Below, piece by piece: positions 21,361 through 32,157 of a DNA stretch of 64,000 nt (position 1 is its first letter; every line of letters begins with the position of its first letter). Both the position numbers and the translations under genes were made by a program. Below the pieces are notes generated by a model. The model saw only the letters and a list, made by a program, of their open reading frames with translations, was not told the DNA's origin and searched no databases. The DNA is from Flaccisagitta enflata (taxonomy: Eukaryota; Chaetognatha; Sagittoidea; Aphragmophora): positions 100,750,001-100,814,000 of the forward strand of contig OZ231127.1 of assembly GCA_965153355.1 (NCBI GenBank), written 5' to 3'.

Positions 21361-22012
21361 CGTTGACAAAGTCAGTGGCAGAGAATTTGTCGTCATCAGA
21401 GCTGTCACCCAATCCACCAACTTCTGGCTCCTCCTCCTCCTCCTCTTCCTCCTCGTAATCAATGGCGTTAATTCTTCTAGCTTCAAGTGCCTTTTGTCTC
21501 TGAACTTTTTCCCCATGTCTTTTTTGAGCAGGAGTGACCATAGGCGCATTTCATTTGCCTGCATTACACTTGTTTGAAAAATGGTCTCTACCTTTGCATT
21601 TGTAGCAGGTTTGACCAATGGCAGGGCAAACATTGTTGTTTTGAGGGTGGCTTTTATTTCCTCCACATCTGAAGCAGCTAGACGAGTTAGAGTAACCGAC
21701 ATTGTTGATGAAATCCTCCCTATCCACTGCCACATTTCCATTCATGTCCAGCTCATTGGCAGTGAAGATTGCAGTAACAAAGAATTTTCCCTTTTCAGGA
21801 TGTTGAAATAGCTCCTTGTCAGAAGAGAATGAGATTTCATTGTCTGAGATACACTCCTCCAAACAAATGCGACGAGCAGTGTAGTTAGTGATAATGACAA
21901 TGGCATCTTGAATGGACTTGGCATCTTGGTCCAGACATTCTTCAACAAATTTTTTAGACCTTAATCCTTGATAAAAGGTATTTAACGCGTCCTCATGTAG
22001 TCGGATTCAATA
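21361..22012 (-). pseudogene. Gag fragment, second copy of the minus-strand element's zinc-knuckle region
   Basis: Nearly identical to 30242-30837 plus 31290-31340 of the larger element, including both zinc knuckles (CFRCGG... and CYKCKGRDHF). It lacks the 452-bp insertion present in the other copy, so it serves as an empty-site control. Frame changes break it. The homology ends abruptly on the left at 21361 and on the right near 22012. It is a truncated relative, not an intact gene. Confidence 0.75.
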
Positions 22013-22143
22013 TGATACTAAAATGAATATACCAATTTACACATCATAACTACTTTACCTTTATTCTTTCAATCCAAGAATAAGCGTGTTGATGTCAGGA
22101 AAAGAGATACATAAGTGAATACAATGAAACAGAAAAACCCCCT

Positions 22144-22997
22144 TCATCTATGGGGCAAGCGTAGAGAATAAAGATAGATTAGCGCAACACGGTAAAGAGT
22201 ATAATCAAAATTTTTAGCTCTTGTCATGTGTTCCAGCGTAGCAATATCTAATACATAGTGAGTCAAAGAATTTATCATCGCTGCCTCCACCAGCCTATCA
22301 AAATAAATTTCCATTTTGGTAATCTGTTCGTCCAATTTCATAGTTAACACATCACAGGAGTGAGTTTCCTCTAATTTTTTCACTTGCTCTACAATCAAAT
22401 TACGATGGATGCCCAAAATTTCATCCTCTTTAAAGAGATACTGCTGATTTTGTGCTGATTTTGTGCTGATTTTTTTTTATCCATCATAATTTGCTCCATT
22501 TTCTCTTCCATGTCAGACAACTTCTGCTTTAATTGTCGCAAACGATAATCAGTATAAAAATATGAAGCCCCCGTTACAACTAAATCCAAAAGACCAAGTG
22601 CAACTGCAAAACTGTTGTTAGACCTTGTATGTCTGTTGTATCATGATGGATTTTTAAGATAGAAATTAAGGAATTCCTGGTGATCCTTAATGTCTCGAAT
22701 ACGCTTTATGAAAAAATCAACACTTTGACCCCAGCAAGACTCTATCTTAGAAAGACACTTTTGACCATTCTCATCCTCTTTGTTATCATATCCATTTTTT
22801 ATCATTTGTGGCAAAATTGAGTTCATCCCTAAATGCAGGTAGAGAACGCCGTCTCCTTTCATTTCAAGTACCTTTCCTTGAAGCTCAAGTGCTTTGCAGC
22901 CGTGTTCATCAGCCAAGAGAACCGAGTCTGACTGGGAATAGACCACTGAGATCGAGACCAGGAATAGAAACGCCATGACCTGAAACCAAATGACCAT
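22144..22997 (-). pseudogene. Env-like membrane glycoprotein remnant
   Basis: The frame from 22997 has a signal peptide (MAFLFLVSISVVYS) and an ectodomain with several Cys. It then has an in-frame TGA near 22641, followed in the same frame by a dibasic RHTR site, a hydrophobic fusion-peptide-like stretch (FAVALGLLDLVVTGA) and a heptad coiled coil (22490-22545). A frame change in a short CAAAATCAG-type repeat near 22440-22470 leads to the C-terminal part ending at 22144. Signal, RxxR site, hydrophobic stretch and heptads are the layout of class I fusion glycoproteins of errantivirus/retrovirus type. It sits 3' of the integrase of the minus-strand element with a gap. Assignment is by architecture only, and the copy is broken. 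Confidence 0.45.
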
Positions 22998-24030
22998 TGA
23001 TTCTTTTCAGAGAAAACAGATAAAAGGACGCCACATACACCAATGATTAGTTGTGAGAAAAGTTATGATACCCATTTGCATGAATTCATCATCTTCTACG
23101 GAAAAAAACGCGAAAAACACGTATTTTCTTCTACAAAGCATAGTAAATCTACTAATAACAATGCGCATAAATATCAAATATGTAAAAATTGTAGCTACAA
23201 CAAACGGGATTAATTAACAATTTGTTAAAAAGTAACAGTGGAAAATGAACATAAATAATAATTGTTTCTCTATTTCGACTACTGGAATAACAATTTTGTT
23301 ACCCAAATCCATGGGATATTAACCAAATACATGTGGCCTTACTGTAAATACAGGACTACTTGTCCACCCCACCGAGTGAAAGCACCACAATAACAAAATA
23401 TGTCCATTACTTTGGATTACCGAGTACTCTTGGACTAACACTGGTATACAACTCAGAATCAAAACTTCCACGATGCCGAGTGCATTTTCATCAGACTTGG
23501 ACTACAGGTACAATATCGAGTACAATTTAAACCAGTTACCTTTTACATCACTGGACTACAGGTACATTGTCGAGTACAATTTAAACCAAATCTGGACTAC
23601 AGGTAAAACGTAAAGCAACCAACTTGAAACTGACTTTGCAACAAGAGGCCCCTACAGGTGTAATTCCAACTGCGCACAACCAGTCATCAAAATATTAAAC
23701 AATATTAATAAGATAGATAATGTGATTAAATAAATAATCCGATTTCCTAAAAGGCTTTACTTGTATCAGGTCGAGCTCCAACCATGCAAACCAACACCAG
23801 TTAACCAACACCAGCTAACCAACACCAGCCAACCAACACCAGCCAACCAACACCAGCTAACCAATATTAGCTTACCAACACCAACTAACCAACACCAACT
23901 AACCAACACCAGCTAACCAATATCAGCAATCCAACTTTATTAAAATAATCCTAAACCTTAAAACCAACTGCCAAAGCAAATTCATTAATCAATATAAATA
24001 GATGTAAAATGCGTGTTTTTGAATAGTATC
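22998..24030. repeat. Non-coding region with two short tandem arrays
   Basis: Between the env-like gene and the next gene there is AT-rich DNA without a convincing frame. At 23498-23600 the unit GGACTACAGGTACAATATCG...TTTAAACC recurs about three times. At 23790-23935 a 14-base unit, CCAACACCAGCTAA with variants, recurs about ten times. TATAAATA at 23994 lies 37 bases before the next ATG and may be its TATA box. Confidence 0.7.
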
Positions 24031-24482
24031 ATGAATTCCAATTTGACACGCGCGGAGAAGAGGCTGATGGCGCGCATGCTTTCCTCAGCACCGCCACACT
24101 TCAACACCGCGCCCTTTTATCCTCTGTCGCCGATGCCTATATCGCCGACGCTGCATCCTGCACCGCTTTCGTCAAGGAATGCGTCCTGGGTGCCATCGAC
24201 GCCGATTCCGTCTCATTCAACGACGTCGCCGGTCACCATTGTTTTGGCCGTCATTTCGGCACTTATTTTCGCCGTTTGGGTTTTTTGCACGTGTAAGAAT
24301 CAATACCAGAGTATATCAAAACGATAAGATAATGATAAGATAATGATATCAACCAAAGAAATCATGATTCCACCTCAATTCAGTTCGTAACCTTTGGCGC
24401 AAAGGGAAGTTTGCACATGTCGTTGCCTTCTTTTGTCGTCATTGTCGTCGTCATGGCAACGGCCAGATTGAGAATCAAAGGG

Positions 24483-24533
<51 letters not shown>

Positions 24534-24667
24534 TCAATCTCATCGACTTGAGCAGCGACAACAACAACAACAACAATTCCTCATCCAATGCTGCTGCCGA
24601 TCCCGCTGCCGCTGCTGCAGCAATCTCCGCCGATGCTGCTGCTGTTGCTGTCGCCAAGTTTGCGTGA
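24031..24667 (+). CDS. Two-exon single-pass membrane protein with Asn/Ala-rich tail
   Basis: Exon 1 is 24031-24292 and exon 2 is 24384-24667. The intron is 91 bp, donor ACGT|GTAAGA, acceptor CTCAATTCAG, and the total of 546 nt is 182 codons including stop. The N-terminal ectodomain is Pro/Ser/Thr-rich with an NAS glycosylation sequon and no clear signal peptide. One transmembrane helix (VTIVLAVISALIFAVWVF) is followed by a basic Cys/His-rich juxtamembrane part, poly-Asn, and an Ala-rich C terminus. If the intron is retained, the frame instead ends after ten residues at 24327, giving a short tail. Family unknown. Confidence 0.6.
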
Positions 24668-25212
24668 TTGAGGTGGGAATATGAAACGCGATCAAAATAA
24701 GATAAACAAGGTTGATAATATGACAACACCAAGACCAGAACCCAAAAATAGCAGAAAGTATATAGGATATATATTTCTTTTTCTCTCAGGATCCCGCTGT
24801 TACCATCGCACGGATCTCTCTGAAGAGTCATATGTCTGTTTGTCTGGCTTTCTATATGTCTGTTTATCTGTCTGTCTATTTATCTGTCCGTCATTTTCTT
24901 TGTCAATATTTCGTTCTAGTTTTTAGTGGTATTTTTAGTTTTTGGTAGTATAGTATGTCATTTTGATTGTTTTTATCAATGTATGTCATTGTTGCTTTGA
25001 ATTTGAGCCTTCTATCTGAGAAACAAAGATGAAAGGAAATGAGGAAATCAAATGAAATGAAATGAAGTAAGATAGAAAGCTAAAGTAAAGCAAATGTGTG
25101 ATTCTAACAAACTGAGAGAACAGGAAATGATATGAAATGAAAATGAAATAAATTCATTGACAGTGTTTATCCCCCCGTTGTTAGATAAATACGTTTGTCA
25201 TGTTTTAGTCAG
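24668..25212. other. Intergenic, no gene seen
   Basis: AT-rich spacer with TCTGTC-type short repeats at 24830-24890 and AAATGAAATGA repeats around 25040-25150. No supported gene. Confidence 0.5.
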
Positions 25213-27645
25213 TTACTCCTTGTAGTTGATTTTCCCGCCTCTTTTCCTCAGCCATTTTGACCAGTTTTCAACTTTTTCCGATTCTGTCACATCATTGGCC
25301 TTTTTTTGTTCGATGGCCAATTCTTCCTTTTTCATTTCATCCACCGCTACTCCGTCCAAATAGATTCCAGGCAGGTTAGAAGCCGGCATTCCACCAAAGT
25401 CTTCCTCCACATCCTGGGTCACAGCAGCTTTGCTGTTGAGAAACAAGTTGCTGTAGTTGCCCACAGGCTTAATTGGATAGCAGTCCGACAGATGTCGCAT
25501 TATTTTCTTTCCAGTTTCCAGGTCCTCAAGCACGAGCGAGGTTTTCCCTAGAATTTCTGTCACTTTTGCAGCCTTGAATCTAGGCAGGAGAGATGAGAGA
25601 TATGCAAATCCGTCGCTGAATGCGAATATGCGAATCCTGATTTTTTGTCCTTTTTGAATTCCAAGAGAATGAACCGTGGCTTTTGGGTTATTCTTCATGC
25701 ACAAATATGTATCATATTTGTTTTTGAGCACTTCCGTCATTTTTTGGAACTTATCAACTCTTTTTTCCCAAAACTCGTTGTAGGGCAGAGTTTCCTCTGG
25801 CATCTCCAAAACTGGATGATAGAACGTAGATTTCGAGTTCATGAGGAGTTGATAAGGAGTTGAGTTGAGGTACGGATGAATGAGACTCGAGTTGAGTAGA
25901 ACTTGAAGAAATTTCACGTTGGAAAGCCACTCATTGAGGTTTCGACCAACGATCAGACTTTTCATGGCTCCTGATAATTTTCTGACAGCCAAGTCTTCAG
26001 AAATCGAGCTTTGAGGATGATATGCATCTGTCAGTCTGTGATGGATGGATCCAAGAGTGAATAAAGCTTGATTTAGTCGATTCAAAAATGATTTTCCCCG
26101 ATCACTGATGATTTTGACGCTTGATCCATAACTGGCAATAATCCCCTCAAATATCAACTTAGCCGTTTCCGTTGCTTCCAGGGATTTTGCAATTGAGAAG
26201 TGCACAAGACGTAGATTGCGTTCTACACAAGCCAGTATGTAGTACTTCGAATTTCCATTTATTATTGGCCCCTTATAATCTATGGCCCACTTGTTCATCA
26301 AATCACAAGTCAGATTTGGCAGCGCGCATTTGTTTTTCTTTCTTGCTTTCATTTGTGCGCAATTTGGGCATCTTGATGTAACATTGTAGGCCAAACAGAA
26401 TGCAGATGGAGTCCAGAAGTCTTTGCAGAATAGTGTGTAGAGATAGACATGAGCCCTATGTTCTTTCGCATGCAAAGAGGCCATGCGTCTCTCAGCGTCA
26501 GAGTTATCCAGGACTAAGCAGAATTGATGAGATTCACCTTTCACCGGCCTTTTGGCTTTGAAAATGAGCCCATCAATCAGCACAAGGCTTTCAATGCTAT
26601 TGTGCAATTTTGTGAAAAGCGTGTCAGACCGACGCTCATAATCCACTTCCACTTCATCGACTTTTTCACCATTCAAAATTCTTTTTATCAGTGAGATTGA
26701 TTTTGAGCGACCTTGGATTTCTCTCAGATATGGCATTTTTTTCTTGTAGAAATCCGATATTTTGAATTTTTGAACCGCTTCTTTCAACTCTTTGTAGCTT
26801 GTGAAAAGAGTTTCTTGAGATTCGAGATTGTTGACATTCAGAATTTTGAAAACGACATTGGCTTCTTGAAGATAAGTTGCAAGCAGGAGTCTTGATTCAT
26901 AGGTGCTCTCATCTATTATGCCATCCATTTCATTTGTGATTGTATTGTGCAATGACGGTTTTGATGCAATGAGATGTGAATCTTGCCGTAATTTTGCCAT
27001 GTACTCGGGAGAAAAGTCGTGGTTGTGAGCATCTTTTGTGACAAAGTGAATGAGATCTTTGTTGTCTTTTGTTTTGAAGAAGTCGTTGTTGTCTACCTTG
27101 TCTTCAATGAAGAGGGACGGACAATTCAATGACGCAAAAAGTTGGTTTTCTGGCATTTCAAATTTGATGTCGTCATTATCCTTTTGAGCCCACTTAACCA
27201 CAAATGGGTCGTCCTTTTTTGATTCTTCTTCCATTTTTGGTGATGGTAAAACATCAAATTCATCTTGAATCTTGTCGCCATTCACTATTGCCATGACGTC
27301 ATCAAAGTGCTAGTTGCGGAAAAAATGCGTTGATTGATAGTTTTCACGCAGTTTTTTCTTGTCCCAATCTTTTGACGCCTTCTGTTTGACAAGTTCCGCG
27401 TTAGCACGACTTTTTTCCAAGTATTGATTCATCTTTGGTTCTCCGTGATTGCATTCCTCATCCAAAAATGCCATGTCGCGAATGCAGTTTGATTTCTCCA
27501 AGATTTCGCCGTATGTCATGTTGTGATCCTGTGAAAATCTTGTGAGAAAATCAGTGTTGCATTTGCAGTTGACATAAGAGATGCGAAATGGCACGCCTTG
27601 AATCGAGAGGAGCATTCTGTGAACTACAGTCATCAAAAGAGTCAA
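25213..27645 (-). CDS. Integrase of the minus-strand retroelement
   Basis: The frame from 27645 starts with the RNase H end (CNTDFLTR, LADFLSR type), passes TAG 27310, and continues from ATG 27294. Numbering from 27294: zinc site H275, H279, C309, C312 and catalytic D339 (WAIDYKGP), D398 (SDRGKSF), E433 (SISEDL). The last two are separated by 34 residues, one short of canonical. The C terminus has a chromatin-side pattern HLSDCYPIKPVG common in gypsy integrases and an acidic/Lys tail. The protein should join cDNA to host DNA; the TAG suggests inactivity. Confidence 0.75.
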
Positions 27646-27916
27646 CCAGTTGGAAGCGTCTCTTCAGAATTCCAACTGCCACAATGTTGTCACAAAAGAC
27701 ATGGACCATCTTTCCAGCCACCATGTGTTTGTTTGATGTCAAAAAGGCCACGACGCCTGCAATTACGCATTGGAAAGGACTTTTTTTGAGGAACGTGGGT
27801 GAGAGTAGTTTTCCCCCCAAAAATGCGACTTCAAATGATTTGTCAGTGTAAGTTTTGACGTAGACAGTGGCACAGACTGATTTTGAAGATTGGCAGTAAT
27901 CAGTGAAGACTATCAC
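27551..27916 (-). CDS. pol: RNase H segment
   Basis: The frame is shifted by one base relative to the RT frame (junction near 27916-27940, in CTTAAAACTCGC). IVFTDYCQSSKSV matches the first RNase H Asp strand, and HVFCDNIVAVGIL the later Asp strand. The frame changes again near 27600 before the RNase H/integrase junction. It is part of Pol, not a separate gene. Confidence 0.65.
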   Translation of the reverse strand: MIVFTDYCQSSKSVCATVYVKTYTDKSFEVAFLGGKLLSPTFLKKSPFQCVIAGVVAFLTSNKHMVAGKMVHVFCDNIVAVGILKRRFQLVDSFDDCSSQNAPLDSRRAISHLLCQLQMQH

Positions 27917-27917
27917 T

Positions 27918-30179
27918 TCATGGAGATTTTTTCCATTTGCGAGTTTTAAGAAACTGCCAATTTGCGCGTTTTTCAGTCTCTTTCACTTTGATGAACATTT
28001 CGTCTTCCAGGGGTCCCCATTTGTAGGGTGTGTCTTTCCGTATGAGGCTTAGCATCGGCCCAAGCATTGCTTTTCCATGTTGATTCAAAACGGAGAAAAA
28101 TCCGCAAAATCCCAAAAACGACGTCACTTCTCGACAGTTTTTTGGTACTGGGACAGATTCCATTATTTCCACTTTGTTGTCAGGCATTATCAAAAAGAGA
28201 GATTCTCTCATGAGTGAAAATTTGTGGCCCAGATACTCGAAATTTTTGCCACTGAACAGATTCATTTTTTCAGGGGCAATCAGAAGGTTGTGAAGTTTCA
28301 TGTGTTTGAAGACTTTTCTTATGACTTGCATGTGCAGATAATAGGCTGCTTCAATTTGGTTTTTGGGCTCTTTGTAAAAGGAGTGAATTTTGAGCCCATA
28401 CTTCTCAAAATTTGCCGTTGGCGATTGAGCAGCACCATCATCTGCAAAACTCAGACACAGGTTGTCGTAGGTTTTGCCCTCAAGAGATGGAGTCTTGTTG
28501 TTGTCTAGATCTTTCATACATTGCATGAATTCCTCCATCGATGCATGCAACGGCACTGCACTGCAGCGATCCAAGATTGCTTTTAGGATGAAGCAACACA
28601 GTTCCATCGATGTGGTGAAACCCATTGGAATTTTCAAATTCTTTAGATATTCAAATCTCGGCAATTGACTCACAAAGCAGAAAAAATTGCGAAGACAGTT
28701 TCCATTTTTATCTACTTTGTCAGAGATTGTGAGTTGATTGAAGCTTGAAGCCATATCAAAAAATGACTTTTCCGTTGTTTCTTCCAATTTGCATATATTA
28801 TCCGTTGTGGCAGGAAGAAATCCTTGAGATCCATCTTTTGACATGGGATTGAGAAGTGAGCAGTCTTGAATCACCCTGACGGTTTTCCATAAATGATCAG
28901 GTGACCATTGCTCCACTTCTTCTGCTGTAGCAGGCAGCTTCTTGTTTTTTTTGCATACTATGCTAAAGGGATTTACCGCAATTGGTTTCTGTGTTCCCTC
29001 TGCAAGGCCGTGGTCTATCATGAATTGTTGACTTTTTTTGTAAATGGTCCCCATAACCACACTGGGAGATTTGTAGTGGCTTGTGAGAAACACATTATCT
29101 GGCATTTTGGCCTTCAATTCATAATTTTTTACTCCTTCCCTTAGATCTACCATCCCTCGGGACATGATTGCCGAATTTTCCACCAAAATGTTGAGCATGT
29201 CTTCTTGAAATTGGGTTGGCATGTTATTCAACCATTCACTTATTGACTTGAGCTCGTCACGGGTCCAATATTCTTCACGATTTTTTTGTGCCATTTCAAT
29301 GTTTTGAAGCTTCTCCTTTGATGGGGTGACGCGGCTAGGGTAGATGTAGAGCTTCTCAGGTTCAATGTTTTCATGGAGAGCAATTTCGTTGACAAAAACC
29401 ACTTCAATGTTTTGTACGTTGTTTAATGTAGTGATTTTCCCAATTTCAGTGTCTTGAGTAATGGAGACTCGTTGATGAGGCTTTCCTTCAAAGACAATTT
29501 GCAGAAGAGTCTGAAAGACTTTACTTTTTGGCGAAGTTGGGACAAAAAGCAGGTTATCTTGAAGAATTCTGATGCCGCTTTTTGTCAGTTGATCATCTGG
29601 CGTTATTTTGTAGTGTCCAGGCTGAATGTCTTTTGTTTGAACTGAGAGAAAGTAAAAGTCTCCAGACTTTAAAGTTGCACCTGACGCTGCCGTGACATCA
29701 TAACTGTCCTGGTCGTCATTCAGTGACAACTTTGTAACCTCATCAGTCACTGCTGCCACGTTTGAAATTGGGTCACTGACGGTTTTGCATTCAATTCTTA
29801 CGCCGTCATGGAGAAAATATGTCCCTCCTTTGTCATTGATGGTTGAGAATCCCTTTTCTCGTTGGAACTCAATTCCCAAGACCAAATCATAAGGAGTATC
29901 TCTATGCATAATTATGAAATCATGCTTGATGTCTCCGCTACCAAAGTTAATCACAAGCTTGGCTTTATCCTTAGTTTCAATTGGGTCTTTAGAGAATGAG
30001 AGAAGAAAGCCCTTGAATGGTTTTATCTTATAGGACACTTGAAGCTTGTCAAGGAGACTTTTGTTTATCAATGTCCATCCTGCACCCGTGTCAACGAGAC
30101 ATTTTACTAGTTATTTGTTTTTTTCATCTCCTATTTTTGCGTGGATAAAAGGGAGAGAAGAGATGGCGTTGATTTCAAC
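27918..30179 (-). CDS. pol: Protease and reverse transcriptase of the minus-strand element
   Basis: Gag and protease share one frame across TAA 30180 and a second TAA near 30116, so the natural protein was probably a Gag-Pol fusion. The protease motif LVDTGAGWT lies at 30075-30101, with a flap-side YDLVLGIEF near 29880. The RT palm motif LSFADDGAA is at about 28430-28456, with fingers (NPFSIVCKK near 28965) and thumb (FEYLGHKF near 28220) in order. The second catalytic motif is FADD where YVDD/YLDD is usual. Confidence 0.75.
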
Positions 30180-30837
30180 TTATCTTACCATGTTAACGTA
30201 GAGTTTTTTCTTCTTCTTCTCTTTTTTGAAATTTTTGAGAGCGTTGACAAAGTCAGTGGCAGAGAATTTGTCGTCATCAGAGCTGTTACCCAATCCACCA
30301 ACTTCTGGCTCCTCCTCCTTGTCCTCTTCCTCCTCGTTATCAACGGCGTTAATTCTTCTAGCTTCAAGTGCCTTTTGTCTCTGAACTTTTTCCCCATGTC
30401 TTTTTTGAGCAGGAGTGACCATAGGCGCATTTCGTTTGCCTGCATAACACTTGTTTGTAAAATGGTCTCTACCTTTGCATTTGTAGCAGGTTTGACCAAT
30501 GGCAGGGCAAACATTGTTGTTTTGAGGGTGGCTTTTATTTCCTCCACATCTGAAGCAGCTAGACGAGTTAGAGTAACCAACATTGTTGATGAAATCCTCC
30601 CTATCCACCGCCACATTTCCATTCATGTCCAGCTCATTGGCAGTGAAGATTGCATTAACAAAGAATTTTCCCTTTTCAGGATGTTGAAATAGCTCCTTGT
30701 CAGAAGAGAATGAGATTTCTTTGTCTGAGATATACTCCTCCAAACTAATGCGACGAGCAGTGTAGTTGGTGATAATGACAATGGCATCTTGAATGGACTT
30801 GGCATCTTGGTCCAGACATTCTTCAACAAATTTTTAG
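30180..30837 (-). CDS. gag: Gag C-terminal part with two zinc knuckles
   Basis: Cys/His motifs CFRCGGNKSH...C and CYKCKGRDHFTNKC lie at 30465-30555. They are followed by a Lys/Arg-rich and then Glu/Asp-rich spacer. The upstream edge is cut by the 452-bp insertion at 30838. This is the nucleocapsid part that binds genomic RNA in this family. Confidence 0.75.
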
Positions 30838-31289
30838 TCGCGTGAACGCGACTCTAGAAGCTGCTATGTCGGTCGGTCGGTCGGTCGGTTGGTCAATCGG
30901 TAAGGTAACATTTTTGAAATATAGCTTTGGTCTTCATTTTAACAGTATTTTAGGGTACTTAAGAGAACTTTAGGGTACTTAAGAGAACTTTAGGGTACTT
31001 AAGGGTACTTAAGGGTACTATGGAATAAAGAGTACTGTAGGGTACTTTAGGGTACTTTTGGGTACTTTTGGGTACATAAGGTACTTAAGGGTACTTAAGG
31101 GTACTTTAAGTGCTTTATTTTGATTTATTACCTTTTTTACCCTTACCTTTATTACCTTTACCTTTATGTAGTACCTCTACCCTTATTTTTATTACCTTTA
31201 TAACCTTTATTACTCATATTACCTTTATTACCTTTATTACCTTTATTACCTTTAAAACCACGCGACTAAGGTTGGTTGACCTTGTTTAG
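30831..31289. mobile_element. 452-bp element with palindromic ends inserted in gag
   Basis: Compared with the uninterrupted gag copy at 21948-21965, bases 30838-31289 are extra. The left edge reads TTTTTAGTCGCG then TGAACGCGACT, and the right edge has ACCACGCGACTAAGG. TTTAG is present on both sides (30833-30837 and 31285-31289), a possible 5-bp target duplication. The interior has GGTC tetranucleotide repeats, GGGTACTTAA repeats (30952-31105) and TTATTACC repeats (31125-31250). No gene. The ends match a family seen at seven or more other places in the window. Confidence 0.8.
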
Positions 31290-31875
31290 ACCTTAATCCT
31301 CGATAAAAGGTATTTAACGCGTCCTCTGTGACGTAGTCAGATTCAAGCAGAATTTTTCCATTGGGGTCTGAAAGGACTTTCCGTTGGGTTATGTCTATGA
31401 CACGCATTCCAAACAGCTGGACTGCTTCTCCATCATGTCTTTTCTTGACTCAGCCAAAATGATTGCGCGACTTTTTGCCCCTAGTCCAATTGAGAGTTGA
31501 GCGATTAATTCCTCGGTTTTGTCGCATGATGTCGGAGACAGTCATTTTTAGACCATTATCCTCAAATTGGTTATAGAGGAACATGCGTGCCTCCTCATCA
31601 TCGTGACCATAATAATCAATGAAGAATTCCATATTACTTAAGAATGCACGCACGTCTTCCCCAGCTTTAAATTTTTTTGGAGGCCCAGTGTTAGTTGTCT
31701 TATAGCGTAGTTGGTTGAATTTATCCTGGTAATATTGCCGACTATGTTGAGACTCCTCATTTCTACCACCATCGCCTCTCTTGTCACCATTCCAACCACC
31801 TCGCTTATTTGCATTGTCATCACCTTGATCATATCCATTCCTCTCACTCCTATTACTGCCTCTGTCACCTTCATA
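31290..31875 (-). CDS. gag: Gag capsid part of the minus-strand element
   Basis: The minus-strand frame has Arg/Gly/Asp/Asn-rich lead-in (31750-31870) and then a helical capsid-like domain (VRAFLSNMEFFIDYYGHDDE near 31590-31655, YNQFEDNGLKMTV near 31535-31575). It is interrupted by TGA 31450. Fits a Ty3/gypsy capsid by position and by its Phe-Leu-x-x-Met-Glu-x-Phe pattern. Confidence 0.6.
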
Positions 31876-32140
31876 TCAATCGTTATCATCACCATCACCA
31901 CTTCCATTTCTACTGCCGTCACCTCCATTACTATGGCCGTCACCTCCATTTCTGTAGCTGTCACCTCCATTTCTGTGGCCGTCACCTCCATTCCTGTGGC
32001 CGTCACCTCCATTTCTGTAGCCGTCACCTCCATTTCTGTAGCCGTCACCTCCATTTCTGTAGCTGTCACCTCCATTTCTGTAGCCATCACCTCCATTTCT
32101 GTAGCTGTCACCTCCATTTCTGTGGCCGTCACACAATTCA
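31876..32140 (-). repeat. 18-bp coding minisatellite (Gly-Gly-Asp-x-Tyr/His-Arg-Asn)
   Basis: On the minus strand an 18-base unit codes for GGDxYRN/GGDGHRN repeats about 13 times, at the N-terminal side of Gag. Such RGG/RN-rich arrays are common RNA-binding, disordered tails. Unit-to-unit changes are mostly in two codons (Ser/Gly, Tyr/His), suggesting recent expansion. Confidence 0.75.
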
Positions 32141-32157
32141 ACTGAATTAGAGCGGTA

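Larger units (their letters stand above)
25213..32150 (-). mobile_element. Second Ty3/gypsy-like retroelement, decayed
   Basis: Reading the minus strand: gag with Gly/Asp/Arg/Asn repeats and capsid part (32.1-31.3 kb), zinc knuckles (30.6-30.45), DTGAG protease (30.1), RT (28.9-28.0), RNase H (27.9-27.55), integrase (27.3-25.2). The env-like remnant at 22.1-23.0 kb is in the expected downstream place. Broken by in-frame stops (30180, near 30116, 27310), frame changes near 27916 and 27600, and an insertion in gag. No LTR pair identified. It is distinct from the element at 1-18 kb: the RT signature is FADD instead of FVDD. Confidence 0.75.

Noticed and set aside
21293-21811. Plus-strand frames opposite the gag fragment (and 30141-30692)
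   Set aside because: Antisense of the zinc-knuckle gag region; the minus-strand reading carries the recognisable motifs.
31711-32150. Plus-strand frames opposite the gag repeat array
   Set aside because: Mirror readings of the 18-bp coding minisatellite. The minus-strand frame connects to capsid and zinc knuckles.
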